The position numbers and the translations under genes are program-made. Of a stretch of 64,000 bases of DNA, positions 32,135 to 41,085 are shown piece after piece. The DNA comes from Microbulbifer sp. THAF38. Its GTDB lineage: Bacteria; Pseudomonadota; Gammaproteobacteria; Pseudomonadales; Cellvibrionaceae. The first letter of the stretch is position 1; each line of letters starts with the position of its first letter. The notes beneath the pieces are model-generated. The model ran no database searches. It saw only the letters and a list, made by a program, of their open reading frames with translations, and was not told where the DNA came from. The DNA lies in the NCBI RefSeq assembly GCF_009363535.1, contig NZ_CP045369.1, positions 563,501 to 627,500 on the forward strand, read 5' to 3'.

Positions 32135-32575
32135 ATGAGTAATAGCGTTATCGGCGAACACAGCCGCGTAACTCTGCATTTCAGCCTTAAGCTGGATGAC
32201 GGTACCGAAGTGGATTCCACCTTTAAAGGCGATCCGGCCTCTTTTAGTGTGGGGGATGGCAGTCTCCTGCCGGGCTTTGAAAAAGCCCTGTTTGGTCTCA
32301 AGGCTGGTGATGAAGCGGAAATTGAAATACCCCCCGAACTGGGCTTTGGTCAGCGCAACCCGGCCAATATGCAGAAGGTTCGCCGCGATAGCTTTTCTCC
32401 AGATATTGAACTGGAGCCTGGCTTGGTTGTGTCTTTTGACAATGGCAGTGGTGAATTGCCGGGAGTGATCCGCGAGATTGAAGAAGATGAAGTGACCGTT
32501 GACTTCAATCATCCACTGGCAGGACAGACGCTGAATTTCCACGTAAAAATTATCGCAGTGGATTCAATTCAATAG
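32135..32575 (+). CDS. fkpB: FKBP-type peptidyl-prolyl isomerase (SlpA)
   Basis: A 146-residue cytosolic FKBP with the SlyD/SlpA-type insert-in-flap domain. It catalyses prolyl cis-trans isomerisation and has chaperone activity. Visible are HFSLKLDDGTEVDSTF, GSLLPGFEKALFGLKAGDE and PPELGFGQRNPANMQ. It lacks the metal-binding His-rich tail of SlyD, favouring SlpA/FkpB. It stands between lspA and ispH, the conserved location. Confidence 0.93.
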   Translation: MSNSVIGEHSRVTLHFSLKLDDGTEVDSTFKGDPASFSVGDGSLLPGFEKALFGLKAGDEAEIEIPPELGFGQRNPANMQKVRRDSFSPDIELEPGLVVSFDNGSGELPGVIREIEEDEVTVDFNHPLAGQTLNFHVKIIAVDSIQ

Positions 32576-32625
32576 GGCAATTTTTCACCCTTTGAACTGG
32601 TTATCGAAAGAGTGCTGAAGTAAAA

Positions 32626-33558
32626 ATGCAAATCCGACTGGCTAACCCCCGCGGCTTCTGTGCCGGCGTAGACCGCGCGATTGATATCGTCAACCGCGCC
32701 CTGGATGTTTTTGGAGCGCCCATCTATGTGCGCCACGAGGTGGTTCACAATAAGTTTGTGGTGGAGAGCCTGCGCGAGCGCGGTGCCGTGTTTGTGGATG
32801 AATTGTCGGAAGTGCCCGATGATGTCATCGTTATTTTCAGTGCTCACGGCGTATCCAAAGTCGTACAGCAGGAGGCGGAGGATCGCAATCTGCGCGTATT
32901 CGATGCCACCTGCCCACTGGTTACCAAAGTGCACATTGAAGTCAGTAAGTTCAGCAGCGATGGCGCCGAGTGCATACTGATCGGCCATGCCGGCCACCCG
33001 GAAGTGGAGGGCACCATGGGCCAGTACGATGGTGCCGCCGGTGGCGCTATCTATCTGGTCGAAGACGAGGAGGATGTGGCAAGGCTACAGGTAAAAGACG
33101 AGAACAACCTCGCTTATGTAACCCAGACCACACTCTCTATGGATGACACCGCCCGTGTGATCGACGCCCTGCGCCAGCGCTTCCCCAACATCCGCGGCCC
33201 ACGCAAAGACGACATTTGCTATGCCACCCAAAACCGCCAGGACGCCGTGCGCCAGCTCGCCTTGGAGAGCGATATGGTGTTGGTTGTGGGCAGCCCCAAT
33301 AGCTCCAACTCCAACCGTCTGCGTGAATTGGCCGAGCGCTGCGGCGCTGATGCGAAATTGATCGACGGCGCCGCGGATATCGATGCCGATTGGCTCACTG
33401 GCAAACAATCCATCGGTATCACCGCCGGCGCCTCGGCTCCAGAGGTGCTAGTGCAAGAGGTGATCGGCAAACTGCAAAAGCTCGGCGCCAGCCTGCCCGA
33501 AGAGATGGATGGGCGTGAGGAGAATATTCGTTTTTCACTGCCTAAGGAGTTGCGCTAA
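32626..33558 (+). CDS. ispH: 4-hydroxy-3-methylbut-2-enyl diphosphate reductase
   Basis: A 310-residue iron-sulfur enzyme for the last step of the MEP isoprenoid pathway, giving IPP and DMAPP. The three cluster cysteines are seen (Cys12 in NPRGFCAGV; the Cys of [10 protein letters not shown]; the Cys of DDICYATQN), with His in VRHEVVHN and SAHGVS and the substrate-binding [11 protein letters not shown]. It ends the murJ-ispH series and converges on the minus-strand fimT-like gene 27 bases later. Confidence 0.97.
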   Translation: MQIRLANPRGFCAGVDRAIDIVNRALDVFGAPIYVRHEVVHNKFVVESLRERGAVFVDELSEVPDDVIVIFSAHGVSKVVQQEAEDRNLRVFDATCPLVTKVHIEVSKFSSDGAECILIGHAGHPEVEGTMGQYDGAAGGAIYLVEDEEDVARLQVKDENNLAYVTQTTLSMDDTARVIDALRQRFPNIRGPRKDDICYATQNRQDAVRQLALESDMVLVVGSPNSSNSNRLRELAERCGADAKLIDGAADIDADWLTGKQSIGITAGASAPEVLVQEVIGKLQKLGASLPEEMDGREENIRFSLPKELR

Positions 33559-33585
33559 ATGGAGGTGGTTGAAGCGAAGGTGGGA

Positions 33586-34098
33586 TTATGAGCAATCACT
33601 TTCATCTGCTTTCTCAATTCGCATTCGCCCACCGCTGGATAAAATAAAAGCCTTTCCATCGCTAGTTTCCTGGCTGCAGATATGTAGCGTTCCCATTTGA
33701 AGAGCCCCTTGAGGAGAGCCCACCTTACGGCTCTCCCCTGTGCTTATAAAAGAAATATAATCTGCAACTGGTCTGTTTGTCTTAACTCGGACTTTTTCCT
33801 GCGGGCCACTGCTAAGAATCAACACCTCATCAGTACCCCTATTCCCGTCATTATCGTTGTCGGCAAATATCTCCCAACCCTGCTCCCAGCTCCCCATATT
33901 GCGCATGGTTACCCGCTGATTACGGGTAATGGCATTGGTGCGGGTAAGTTGCACAGAAGCAAAAAACTCCTCGGCTGCGGTTTGCAGCTGAGTGTTTTGC
34001 AGCATTTGTGTAAAGCTTGGCAGACCGATCAAAAGAAATATCGATAATACCGCTAAGGTGATCAGTAACTCGAGTAGTGTAAAGCCCTGCTGAGTCAT
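33586..34098 (-). CDS. fimT: GspH/FimT-family minor pseudopilin
   Basis: A 170-residue type IV pilus-type prepilin. The leader MTQQG ends at the G|FTLLELL peptidase site with Glu5, followed by a hydrophobic helix (to about residue 28) and a GspH-like globular domain. A GGAGAGGGG site precedes the ATG at 34098. It points away from the other pilin genes (divergent from the plus-strand cluster), whereas in Pseudomonas fimT is in the same orientation. It may help prime pilus assembly, as FimT is also tied to DNA uptake in some species. Confidence 0.8.
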   Translation of the reverse strand: MTQQGFTLLELLITLAVLSIFLLIGLPSFTQMLQNTQLQTAAEEFFASVQLTRTNAITRNQRVTMRNMGSWEQGWEIFADNDNDGNRGTDEVLILSSGPQEKVRVKTNRPVADYISFISTGESRKVGSPQGALQMGTLHICSQETSDGKAFILSSGGRMRIEKADESDCS

Positions 34099-34298
34099 GT
34101 CCCCTCTCCATGGGTTATTAGACACAGGTCTCAGTTTCTTGACCATTGAATCTGCTGGAATTGCCGCTTGTCGAGCCCCCTTGGTGTGGTGCTGGCGGCA
34201 ATGCTATTTTTGCAAATATAACTCTGGGAAAATTTCCCATCTAGATGCTTGGCGGCTGAGCAAACATCAAATTATTGGTACAAATTGAGTAGGAATTT

Positions 34299-34853
34299 AT
34301 GCGGTATAAGCAGAGCCAACAAAAATGCTGTTTGCTGCAGCGAGGTTTTACCCTGATTGAGCTGATGGTCACTCTTGTAGTGTTAGCGGTGCTGGTTAGT
34401 ATTGCTGTGCCAAGCTTTACTGACATGATCAATAACAATCGCTCTGTTGCGGTCTCAGAGAATTTTATCGGAGCGCTCAGCTATGCTCGTTCAGAAGCAG
34501 TTAAGCGCGCTGCTCGGGTTTCCATTTGTGCGAGCACTGATGGAATCAAGTGTTCTGCGGCCAATACTTGGTCGCAGGGCTGGATGGTATTTGTGGATAC
34601 AGCTGGAACAGATAACAGTGTAAATATTGGAGTGGGGGAGGTATTGCGTATCTGGGAGGCTGACGATAATGCGGCTATCAGTGTTAAGCAAGGTACTGAT
34701 ACAAACTTTATACGCTACACAAGCCTCGGTACCCTGGGTCGATTCAATGAGACTACGATTATTACAAAAGTGACCGGCTGCACGGGTGCTAGTGCTCGCA
34801 CATTGGTGATTAGTGGTTCTGGGGTACTTAATATAACTAAATCCAGCTGCTGA
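34299..34853 (+). CDS. fimU: GspH/FimT-family minor pilin (FimU-like)
   Basis: A 184-residue type IV prepilin with leader ending QRG|FTLIELM and a GspH-type globular domain; two late cysteines (CTGAS and a C-terminal SSC) suggest a disulfide. By position, first in fimU-pilV-pilW-pilX-pilY1-pilE, it is the FimU-like tip minor pilin. It ends eleven bases before the chosen pilV ATG, so translation is likely coupled. Confidence 0.82.
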   Translation: MRYKQSQQKCCLLQRGFTLIELMVTLVVLAVLVSIAVPSFTDMINNNRSVAVSENFIGALSYARSEAVKRAARVSICASTDGIKCSAANTWSQGWMVFVDTAGTDNSVNIGVGEVLRIWEADDNAAISVKQGTDTNFIRYTSLGTLGRFNETTIITKVTGCTGASARTLVISGSGVLNITKSSC

Positions 34854-34864
34854 GGGTGAATTCT

Positions 34865-35293
34865 ATGAAACTAATAAGTGGGCAGCGCGGCGTTGGACTT
34901 ATTGAAGTTATGGTCACGGTATTGATCTTATCAACCTCCCTGCTGGGATTGGCCGCACTACAAAATAAAGCCTTGCAGTATAACCACAGCGCCTACATGC
35001 GCTCCCAGGCCAATATTCTAGCTTACGATATCTTGGAGCGGGTTCGGGCCAATCGCACAAAACTTGCGGATTATAAGTTGGCGGTAACCGCAAGTACTCC
35101 AACCAGCAGCTCTAGCCTAGCCGGGCAAGATTTAATTGAGTGGCGAGAGCTCTTGAAGCGTCAATTGCCGAATGGTACCGGTGGAATTACCTGTGACAAC
35201 GATGGTAATTGTACAGCGACCATTCGCTGGGGGGAGCAGGACTCCACGGCTGCTGATGGAACAACCAGTTTTGAATATATGACACGGATATAA
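34865..35293 (+). CDS. pilV: Minor pilin PilV
   Basis: A 142-residue minor prepilin. The prepilin site is QRG|VGLIEVMV with Glu5 and a long hydrophobic helix, then a domain with HSAYMRSQANILAYDILERVRANR, typical of PilV. The ATG at 34865 has GAGGG at good spacing; a GTG three codons earlier overlaps it. It sits between the fimU-like gene and pilW and is part of the tip complex with PilY1. Confidence 0.88.
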   Translation: MKLISGQRGVGLIEVMVTVLILSTSLLGLAALQNKALQYNHSAYMRSQANILAYDILERVRANRTKLADYKLAVTASTPTSSSSLAGQDLIEWRELLKRQLPNGTGGITCDNDGNCTATIRWGEQDSTAADGTTSFEYMTRI

Positions 35294-35298
35294 ATACA

Positions 35299-36411
35299 AT
35301 GAGATTATTGAAGCAGAGGGGTATCTCCCTAGTCGAGTTAATGGTCTCGATTACAGTGGGCTTGGTATTAATGGCGGGTGTGGTTCAGCTTTTTCTATCC
35401 AGCAAGGTGACTTTTAGCACCCAGAGTGCCATTACCCGGGTTCAGGAAACTGGGCGTTTGGCAATAGATTTTATCGCTGATGATCTGCGTATGGCGGGCT
35501 ATATGGGCTGTGCCAATTTCGCAGAAAAACCCGTTGAAAATTATCTTAAGGATACTACAGGTCTTTTATATCGCTTTGATAAACCTATAGAGGGTATCGA
35601 TGAAAATGTCACTGATACTGGCTATCCAAACCGTCTGAGCAACTCTGATGCCCTCATATTACGTAGTGCCAATAGCAATATGGTTGGATTGCAAGGGACA
35701 AGTGAAAGTGACCGTATTTATATAGAAAATACCGGTGTTGAAAAAAAAGGCTGCCCGAATAATAAAGATAAGTATAGCGGATTCTGTGAAGGCGATATTG
35801 TAGTGGTTGCCAGTTGCTCAAAAGGAATTGTTTTCCAAGCGACTAAATTTGAGTTCGCCAATAAATTGCCAACCGATGATCTGCCGGAGGTAGCTCCACA
35901 AGCCGAAGAGGAAGCAGCGGTCGGTAGCGATGCGAAGTATTTAGTTATTTATCACGAAGCAAATGACGGCTTTGATCCAGGTAATAATAATGGTAAAGGC
36001 GAATGGGCCGAAAGGGATTATTTTGGGAGTGATTCGCAATTACTAAGGGTAAACACCGTCTTTTACTATGTTGCCAATAATGTCACTAGTGGTCGCCCAG
36101 GACTTTTCCGCAAGGTCAATGACGAAGTACAGGAATTATTGACTGGTGTCGAGGAGATGCAGCTGAAATATGGCCTGAATACGAATAGTGACCGCGCTCC
36201 CGATAAATTTGTGGATGCAAAGGATATTCCAGCAAGTGAATGGGATAAAGTTACTGCGATTAAAGTGGAACTGTTGGTGGTTTCTACGGATGAAAATGCT
36301 TTAGATGAGCTGCAGAAATATACTTTTAACGGGAAATTGGTTACGGCACCAGATCGGAGAATGCGCCAAGTATTTACTAGCACCATTGCGATACGCGGTC
36401 GTATGCCATAA
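35299..36411 (+). CDS. pilW: Minor pilin PilW
   Basis: A 370-residue PilW family protein with prepilin site QRG|ISLVELMV and a large globular domain. The segment TRVQETGRLAIDFIADDLRMAGYMGC is the family hallmark. Multiple cysteines are present (CPNN, SGFC, VASC). It is 5 bases after pilV. With PilV, PilX and PilY1 it forms the pilus-priming tip complex. Confidence 0.9.
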   Translation: MRLLKQRGISLVELMVSITVGLVLMAGVVQLFLSSKVTFSTQSAITRVQETGRLAIDFIADDLRMAGYMGCANFAEKPVENYLKDTTGLLYRFDKPIEGIDENVTDTGYPNRLSNSDALILRSANSNMVGLQGTSESDRIYIENTGVEKKGCPNNKDKYSGFCEGDIVVVASCSKGIVFQATKFEFANKLPTDDLPEVAPQAEEEAAVGSDAKYLVIYHEANDGFDPGNNNGKGEWAERDYFGSDSQLLRVNTVFYYVANNVTSGRPGLFRKVNDEVQELLTGVEEMQLKYGLNTNSDRAPDKFVDAKDIPASEWDKVTAIKVELLVVSTDENALDELQKYTFNGKLVTAPDRRMRQVFTSTIAIRGRMP

Positions 36412-36426
36412 CGGGAGTCTTCAAGA

Positions 36427-36972
36427 ATGCAAAGATTAGTTACCCCTATTAAGTTTTCACACCAGCAGGGCGCGACTCTTTTAGTTGGCCTGGTTATTTT
36501 ATTGTTAATGACTTTTATTGGGCTCGCCGCGATTCGTGGCAGCGGCATGCAGGAATTAATGGCTGGTAACATGCGCGACCGCCAGCTGGCATTCCAGGCC
36601 GCGGAAGCCGGGCTAAGGATTGCCGAGGAAAATGTGAATGAGGAGGTTGAAAAACCCGTAACTACTCTCTTTGATGGCTCAAATGCTGGACACAAAGAAG
36701 AGTTGGACGGTTCCTCGAATACAGGCTATTGGCAGACCTATGATTGGAAACAAACTGCTACTGCAGATATTATTTTGAAGGGCGTGAAGAGCAAACCAGT
36801 CTATGTGGTTGAAAGAATTACCGAGCAGGTTTTAGCCACAGGAGCCAGTGGGGGATCTATCGATTTTATCTCTCGACCTGATCCTGAGGAATATTATCGT
36901 GTAACCAGCCGCGGGGTGGGTGGTACAGATACCGCAATAGTAATCCTGCAATCAAACTTTAAGCCATTCTAA
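36427..36972 (+). CDS. pilX: Minor pilin PilX
   Basis: A 181-residue PilX-type minor pilin. The site is QQG|ATLLVGLVILLLMTF; the usual Glu5 is absent, as in many PilX proteins. The conserved MQELMAGNMRDRQLAFQAAEAGLR follows the hydrophobic helix. A GGGAG site precedes the ATG. It is followed by pilY1 after 23 bases. Confidence 0.88.
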   Translation: MQRLVTPIKFSHQQGATLLVGLVILLLMTFIGLAAIRGSGMQELMAGNMRDRQLAFQAAEAGLRIAEENVNEEVEKPVTTLFDGSNAGHKEELDGSSNTGYWQTYDWKQTATADIILKGVKSKPVYVVERITEQVLATGASGGSIDFISRPDPEEYYRVTSRGVGGTDTAIVILQSNFKPF

Positions 36973-36995
36973 ACTTTGTGCCTGGAAGCAGTATT

Positions 36996-39900
36996 ATGTT
37001 GAATATAAAAAAATATTTAAAATATAGCTCCGTAGTGGTGTCTGCACTGATAACCCTGGGGGTGACACATTCGGCAGTCTCAATGGATCTCGCCCAGCAA
37101 CCGCTCTTTTTGCAGACTTCTGCTGATCCCAATATTATGTTTATCCTGGATGACTCGGGATCTATGCAGTTTGAGATCACGCCATCGGATTACACTTCTG
37201 TTTTTTCTAATGCATATCCTGTCTACTATGTATATCCACATACGGAAATATCTAACAATAAAGGCGAGTATGTTTCATGTATATATAGTAAAAATGATAC
37301 TTCCGGATGCGATTATTGGGAAAGTGTTTATAGCAGAAGGGGATATCTAACTAGGCAAGGACAAATCGTTCCTAAATTCGATGCCGGTAATCCCTGGGCG
37401 GCATTTTTCCGATCTTCTCATAATAATAAAACTTACTATGATCCTGAGGTTCGCTATACGCCCTGGTCAAAAAAAGATGGCATTCTTTGGGATAATGCTA
37501 ACCCTAAAAAAGCATATCATAACCCTTACAATCAAAGTAAAGGTTGGCGCAACCTTAAAGGAAAAAGTAAGCAGACGGCGGAATGCTGGATTAAAGAAGA
37601 TGCAACAGTTGGTTCGGAATTTGGGTCAGAGATCTGTGAAAGTGAAGAGCTGGAGTTTAGACCAGCTACGTACTTTAAATATATTGGCCCTGCTGATGGC
37701 ACTATTTCCAATGGTGACTTATTAAATACTGCTTACTATACACGTATTCAAATTAAAGGTAACAACTCCACATATTCTAAAGGAGTAAAGCGCACTGACT
37801 GCTCAGCAGATGACTTCTGTACTTTTACTGAAGAAATGCAGAACTTTGCTAATTGGTACAGCTTTTATCGTTCGAGGGTATTAATGTCACGTGCGGGCAT
37901 TGGTCAGGCTTTTGCTGCACAGGGAGAGGAGCTTAGGGTTGGTTTTGGTAGTCTCAATACTTCAAGTAGCTCTGTAGATGGTGAAAGCACAGCAACCATT
38001 AAAAAAGGGGTTCGTGCATTTAAGGGAGATGATCGATCCACTTTTTTTGATACGCTCTATGGCATAGATATACCAGCGGCAGGCACTCCTCTATTGACTG
38101 CTTTGAATAATGCCGGTAAGTATTATCAACGTACTGGTAATCAGGGACCCTGGTCGGGAGATCCCGGAGCTACAAATGATACTACCCCCCAGCTAGCTTG
38201 TAGGGCTGCCTATACCATTTTAATGACCGATGGTTATGGGAATGACTATTCATCTGTATCAGTTGCTAATTATGACTTCGATAATGGCCCCCCCTTCGCC
38301 GATTCTTACGATGACACCCTGGCAGATATTGCCATGAAATACTATGAAAATGATTTGCATCCAGGCTTGGCGGACCATTTACCTGTGAAAGAGAATGTAT
38401 TGGACACTGCCACGCACCAGCATATGGTGACTTTTGGGGTGGCCCTCGGGGTGACTGGCGATATAACCCCAGCCGATGCATTCAAGGCTATTACTGATGA
38501 AACATCAATATCATGGAGTGACCCTGCGGAAAATGATGCTAGTAACGCAACTAAGCTGGATGATTTACTACATGCTGCGGTCAATAGCCGCGGGGGTTTC
38601 TATAGCGCGGGTGACCCAACGACATTTGCCAGCCAGCTGAGCGCGGTACTCTCCGATATTAGTGGCAGATCCGGCTCTGCCTCGGCGGTTGCGGCCAACT
38701 CCACACGTTTGGGTACTGATACAGCGATTTTCCAGGCGCTGTTTGACTCCAATGATTGGAGTGGTGAGGTCCGTTCTATCAAGATGAATGAGGACGGTAC
38801 TTTAAAAAGTATCGCTACTTGGAATACCTCCGAATCTGGAAAAATTCCCACCAGCTCTCGAAAAATCAAAACTTATAACGCCAGCTCAGCCACAGGCAGC
38901 AAAACAGTAGATTTTGCTTGGGAATCTTTGAATGATACACAAAAGGAGGCGCTTAAAGGCGGAGATGATGAGACAGTTGCTAAGCAGCGCTTGAGCTGGG
39001 TTGCTGGCCAAACGGTTCAAGGTTTACGCAGTAGGTCTAAGTTACTCGGGGATATAGTCAATAGCACACCGGTCCTGGCTGATAATCGCGATCAATATTA
39101 TTCCCTGCTACCGGCTAGTCTTGGGGGAAGCAGTTATGCCGACTACTTGAGTAATACCAAGAAGAGCAGTCGCACTGAGGTGCTCTATGTGGGGGCTAAT
39201 GATGGCATGTTACACGGAATAAATGCCAGCACAGGTGCTGAGGTCTTTGCCTACGTGCCTACGGGAATTTATAGCAAACTAAAAAATCTTGCGGCAAGCG
39301 ATTATGGCTCCGAGACAAATCCTCATCAGTATTTTGTGGACGGTCCTCTTTTTGTAGGGGATGCTTACTTCAAAAAGAACAATGCCGGCAGTGCTAAATG
39401 GATGAATATCCTGGTAGGTACTTATGGGGCTGGTGCCAAGGGTTTATTTGTTTTAGATGTTAGCGACCCAAGCAGCCCCGAGGTACTTTTTGAATTGGAT
39501 GCTACAGCAGCAGGATCCTATATTGGCAATATTTTAGGGCGTCCTTTGGTGGTCCCCACTGCGGCGGGATGGAAGTTGATCTTTGGTAATGGCTATAAAT
39601 CCTCAAAGGATACGGCGAGCCTGGTAGTTGTTGATCTGGCAAACCCGAATAATTTCAAGGTGATCCCAACCTCTGATAATAATGAGAATGGTTTGGCCGA
39701 GCCCTCCCTGTTGATCGATGCTAAGGGCATTGTTAATACCGCCTATGCGGGAGATCTTCTGGGTAATCTGTGGAAGTTCGATCTTAGTGATAGTGACATG
39801 AATAAATGGGATGTGTCACTCCGTGACGGTGATAGTGATGACGCACCACGTCTTCCTCTCTTTACCGCTACAGATGTTAATGGCAATCCACAGCCTATTA

Positions 39901-40580
39901 CTGCTGCTCCCACCCTTGGCGCTAATCCCCGATCCAGTGACTCAATTATGGTGTATTTTGGTACCGGTCAGTATATGGCGAGTACCGATAATGCTGCCGG
40001 TACTGTGATCAATAGTTTCTATGCCTTAGAGGATACAGGAGAGAGGCTTGAGTTCATGGCGGCTGACGGCGCAGGTGGTAACTCCCTGGATAAGCGCACT
40101 AGCCTATTGATGGAAAAAAAGATCGTGGAGTCGGGTAATTCTCGTACAATCTCTAAAGATAAAGATGAATGGTGGGGAGATGACCTAGGAAATAAGAAGG
40201 GTTGGTTCCTGGATTTTGGTGTTATTAATTACGGCGATAGCGGAGATAAAGGTACTACTGGGGAGCGTATTATCAGTAAACCACTACTTGTGCGTGATCG
40301 ATTGATTTTCCCGACCTTGGTTACTTCTAGTGATCCCTGTGATTATGGCGCCACAGGTTGGACCATGGAGTTGGTGGGCGTTGGAGATGCCCGTTTTATC
40401 AACGACGGTATCTTGGACAACCCAAATACAAAGCAAGCTAGCGCGAGCACTGGTTTCTCTGGCTATATTATCGCCGGGCGTAAAGTCTATGTGCCATTTT
40501 CGGAGACCTCTGGTGAATATGGAAATCATACCGGTGAAATTACTACACCTTCTGAGCGCTTGTCCTGGAGAAAATTTTAA
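36996..40580 (+). CDS. pilY1: Type IV pilus tip protein PilY1
   Basis: A 1194-residue exported protein, the tip adhesin and mechanosensor of type IV pili. It has an N-terminal signal (about 8-29), an N-terminal vWA-like domain with the MIDAS motif DDSGSM (52-57), and a C-terminal PilY1 beta-propeller with LYVGANDGMLHGINASTG near 732 and YAGDLLGNLWKFDLS near 915. The ATG at 36996 follows GGAAGC; a GTG six codons upstream is less likely. The calcium-loop region before YAGD reads IDAKGIVNTA and is less acidic than typical. The gene is noticeably AT-rich. Confidence 0.93.
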   Translation: MLNIKKYLKYSSVVVSALITLGVTHSAVSMDLAQQPLFLQTSADPNIMFILDDSGSMQFEITPSDYTSVFSNAYPVYYVYPHTEISNNKGEYVSCIYSKNDTSGCDYWESVYSRRGYLTRQGQIVPKFDAGNPWAAFFRSSHNNKTYYDPEVRYTPWSKKDGILWDNANPKKAYHNPYNQSKGWRNLKGKSKQTAECWIKEDATVGSEFGSEICESEELEFRPATYFKYIGPADGTISNGDLLNTAYYTRIQIKGNNSTYSKGVKRTDCSADDFCTFTEEMQNFANWYSFYRSRVLMSRAGIGQAFAAQGEELRVGFGSLNTSSSSVDGESTATIKKGVRAFKGDDRSTFFDTLYGIDIPAAGTPLLTALNNAGKYYQRTGNQGPWSGDPGATNDTTPQLACRAAYTILMTDGYGNDYSSVSVANYDFDNGPPFADSYDDTLADIAMKYYENDLHPGLADHLPVKENVLDTATHQHMVTFGVALGVTGDITPADAFKAITDETSISWSDPAENDASNATKLDDLLHAAVNSRGGFYSAGDPTTFASQLSAVLSDISGRSGSASAVAANSTRLGTDTAIFQALFDSNDWSGEVRSIKMNEDGTLKSIATWNTSESGKIPTSSRKIKTYNASSATGSKTVDFAWESLNDTQKEALKGGDDETVAKQRLSWVAGQTVQGLRSRSKLLGDIVNSTPVLADNRDQYYSLLPASLGGSSYADYLSNTKKSSRTEVLYVGANDGMLHGINASTGAEVFAYVPTGIYSKLKNLAASDYGSETNPHQYFVDGPLFVGDAYFKKNNAGSAKWMNILVGTYGAGAKGLFVLDVSDPSSPEVLFELDATAAGSYIGNILGRPLVVPTAAGWKLIFGNGYKSSKDTASLVVVDLANPNNFKVIPTSDNNENGLAEPSLLIDAKGIVNTAYAGDLLGNLWKFDLSDSDMNKWDVSLRDGDSDDAPRLPLFTATDVNGNPQPITAAPTLGANPRSSDSIMVYFGTGQYMASTDNAAGTVINSFYALEDTGERLEFMAADGAGGNSLDKRTSLLMEKKIVESGNSRTISKDKDEWWGDDLGNKKGWFLDFGVINYGDSGDKGTTGERIISKPLLVRDRLIFPTLVTSSDPCDYGATGWTMELVGVGDARFINDGILDNPNTKQASASTGFSGYIIAGRKVYVPFSETSGEYGNHTGEITTPSERLSWRKF

Positions 40581-40582
40581 CA

Positions 40583-41026
40583 ATGTCTATGATGAAGATA
40601 GTTAAATTGAATAAGAGTCATGGTTTCACTCTGATAGAGCTGATGGTTGTGGTTGCGATTATTGGTATTATTTCCGCTATCGCTTATCCGTCTTATATGG
40701 AATCTGTACGTAAGAGTAATCGCTCTGAGGCCAAAGCAACCCTAAATGATGTGGCGCAGCGTTTGCAGCGCTGCTTTACTGCTTACAGTTCTTATGATGA
40801 TTATACAAACTGTAGTGTTGCAGCGGATTTACAAAATAATAAGAGTATCGATTCGGAGAATAATTATTATTCCATTACAGGAGTTTTGAACGCGACTACT
40901 TATACACTAACTGCGGCACCAGTTTCTGGTTCTATTCAAGGGGGAGATAGTGCATGCACTGGCTTTATTTTGACTCAGGCTGGTGTGAAGTCCGCTACGG
41001 GCAGTAATTCTAGTAATTGTTGGTAG
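40583..41026 (+). CDS. pilE: Type IV pilin PilE-like
   Basis: A 147-residue pilin with site SHG|FTLIELMVVVAIIGIISAIAYPS and Glu5. The body contains four cysteines (RCFTAY, NCSV, ACTGF and the C-terminal NCW), two likely forming the D-loop disulfide. In Pseudomonas pilE is the last gene of this minor-pilin operon. It starts three bases after the pilY1 stop. A terminator follows at 41050-41079. The major pilin pilA is not in the window. Confidence 0.88.
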   Translation: MSMMKIVKLNKSHGFTLIELMVVVAIIGIISAIAYPSYMESVRKSNRSEAKATLNDVAQRLQRCFTAYSSYDDYTNCSVAADLQNNKSIDSENNYYSITGVLNATTYTLTAAPVSGSIQGGDSACTGFILTQAGVKSATGSNSSNCW

Positions 41027-41049
41027 CTTGCGTATTTCTTAAAATTTTC

Positions 41050-41079
41050 GGGCTCGGTAAAAATTACCTGGCCCTTTTT
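41050..41079 (+). terminator. Rho-independent terminator after pilE
   Basis: GGGC and GCCC (41050-41053, 41071-41074) close an outer stem and GGTAA/TTACC an inner one, followed by TTTTT. It ends the pil operon; convergent pilR ends seven bases later. Confidence 0.75.
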
Positions 41080-41085
41080 ATATCT

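Noticed and set aside
34181..34210. Possible sigma-54 promoter upstream of the fimU-like gene
   Set aside because: A GG-N10-GC spacing occurs but the surrounding bases do not match TTGGCAC-N5-TTGC well enough.
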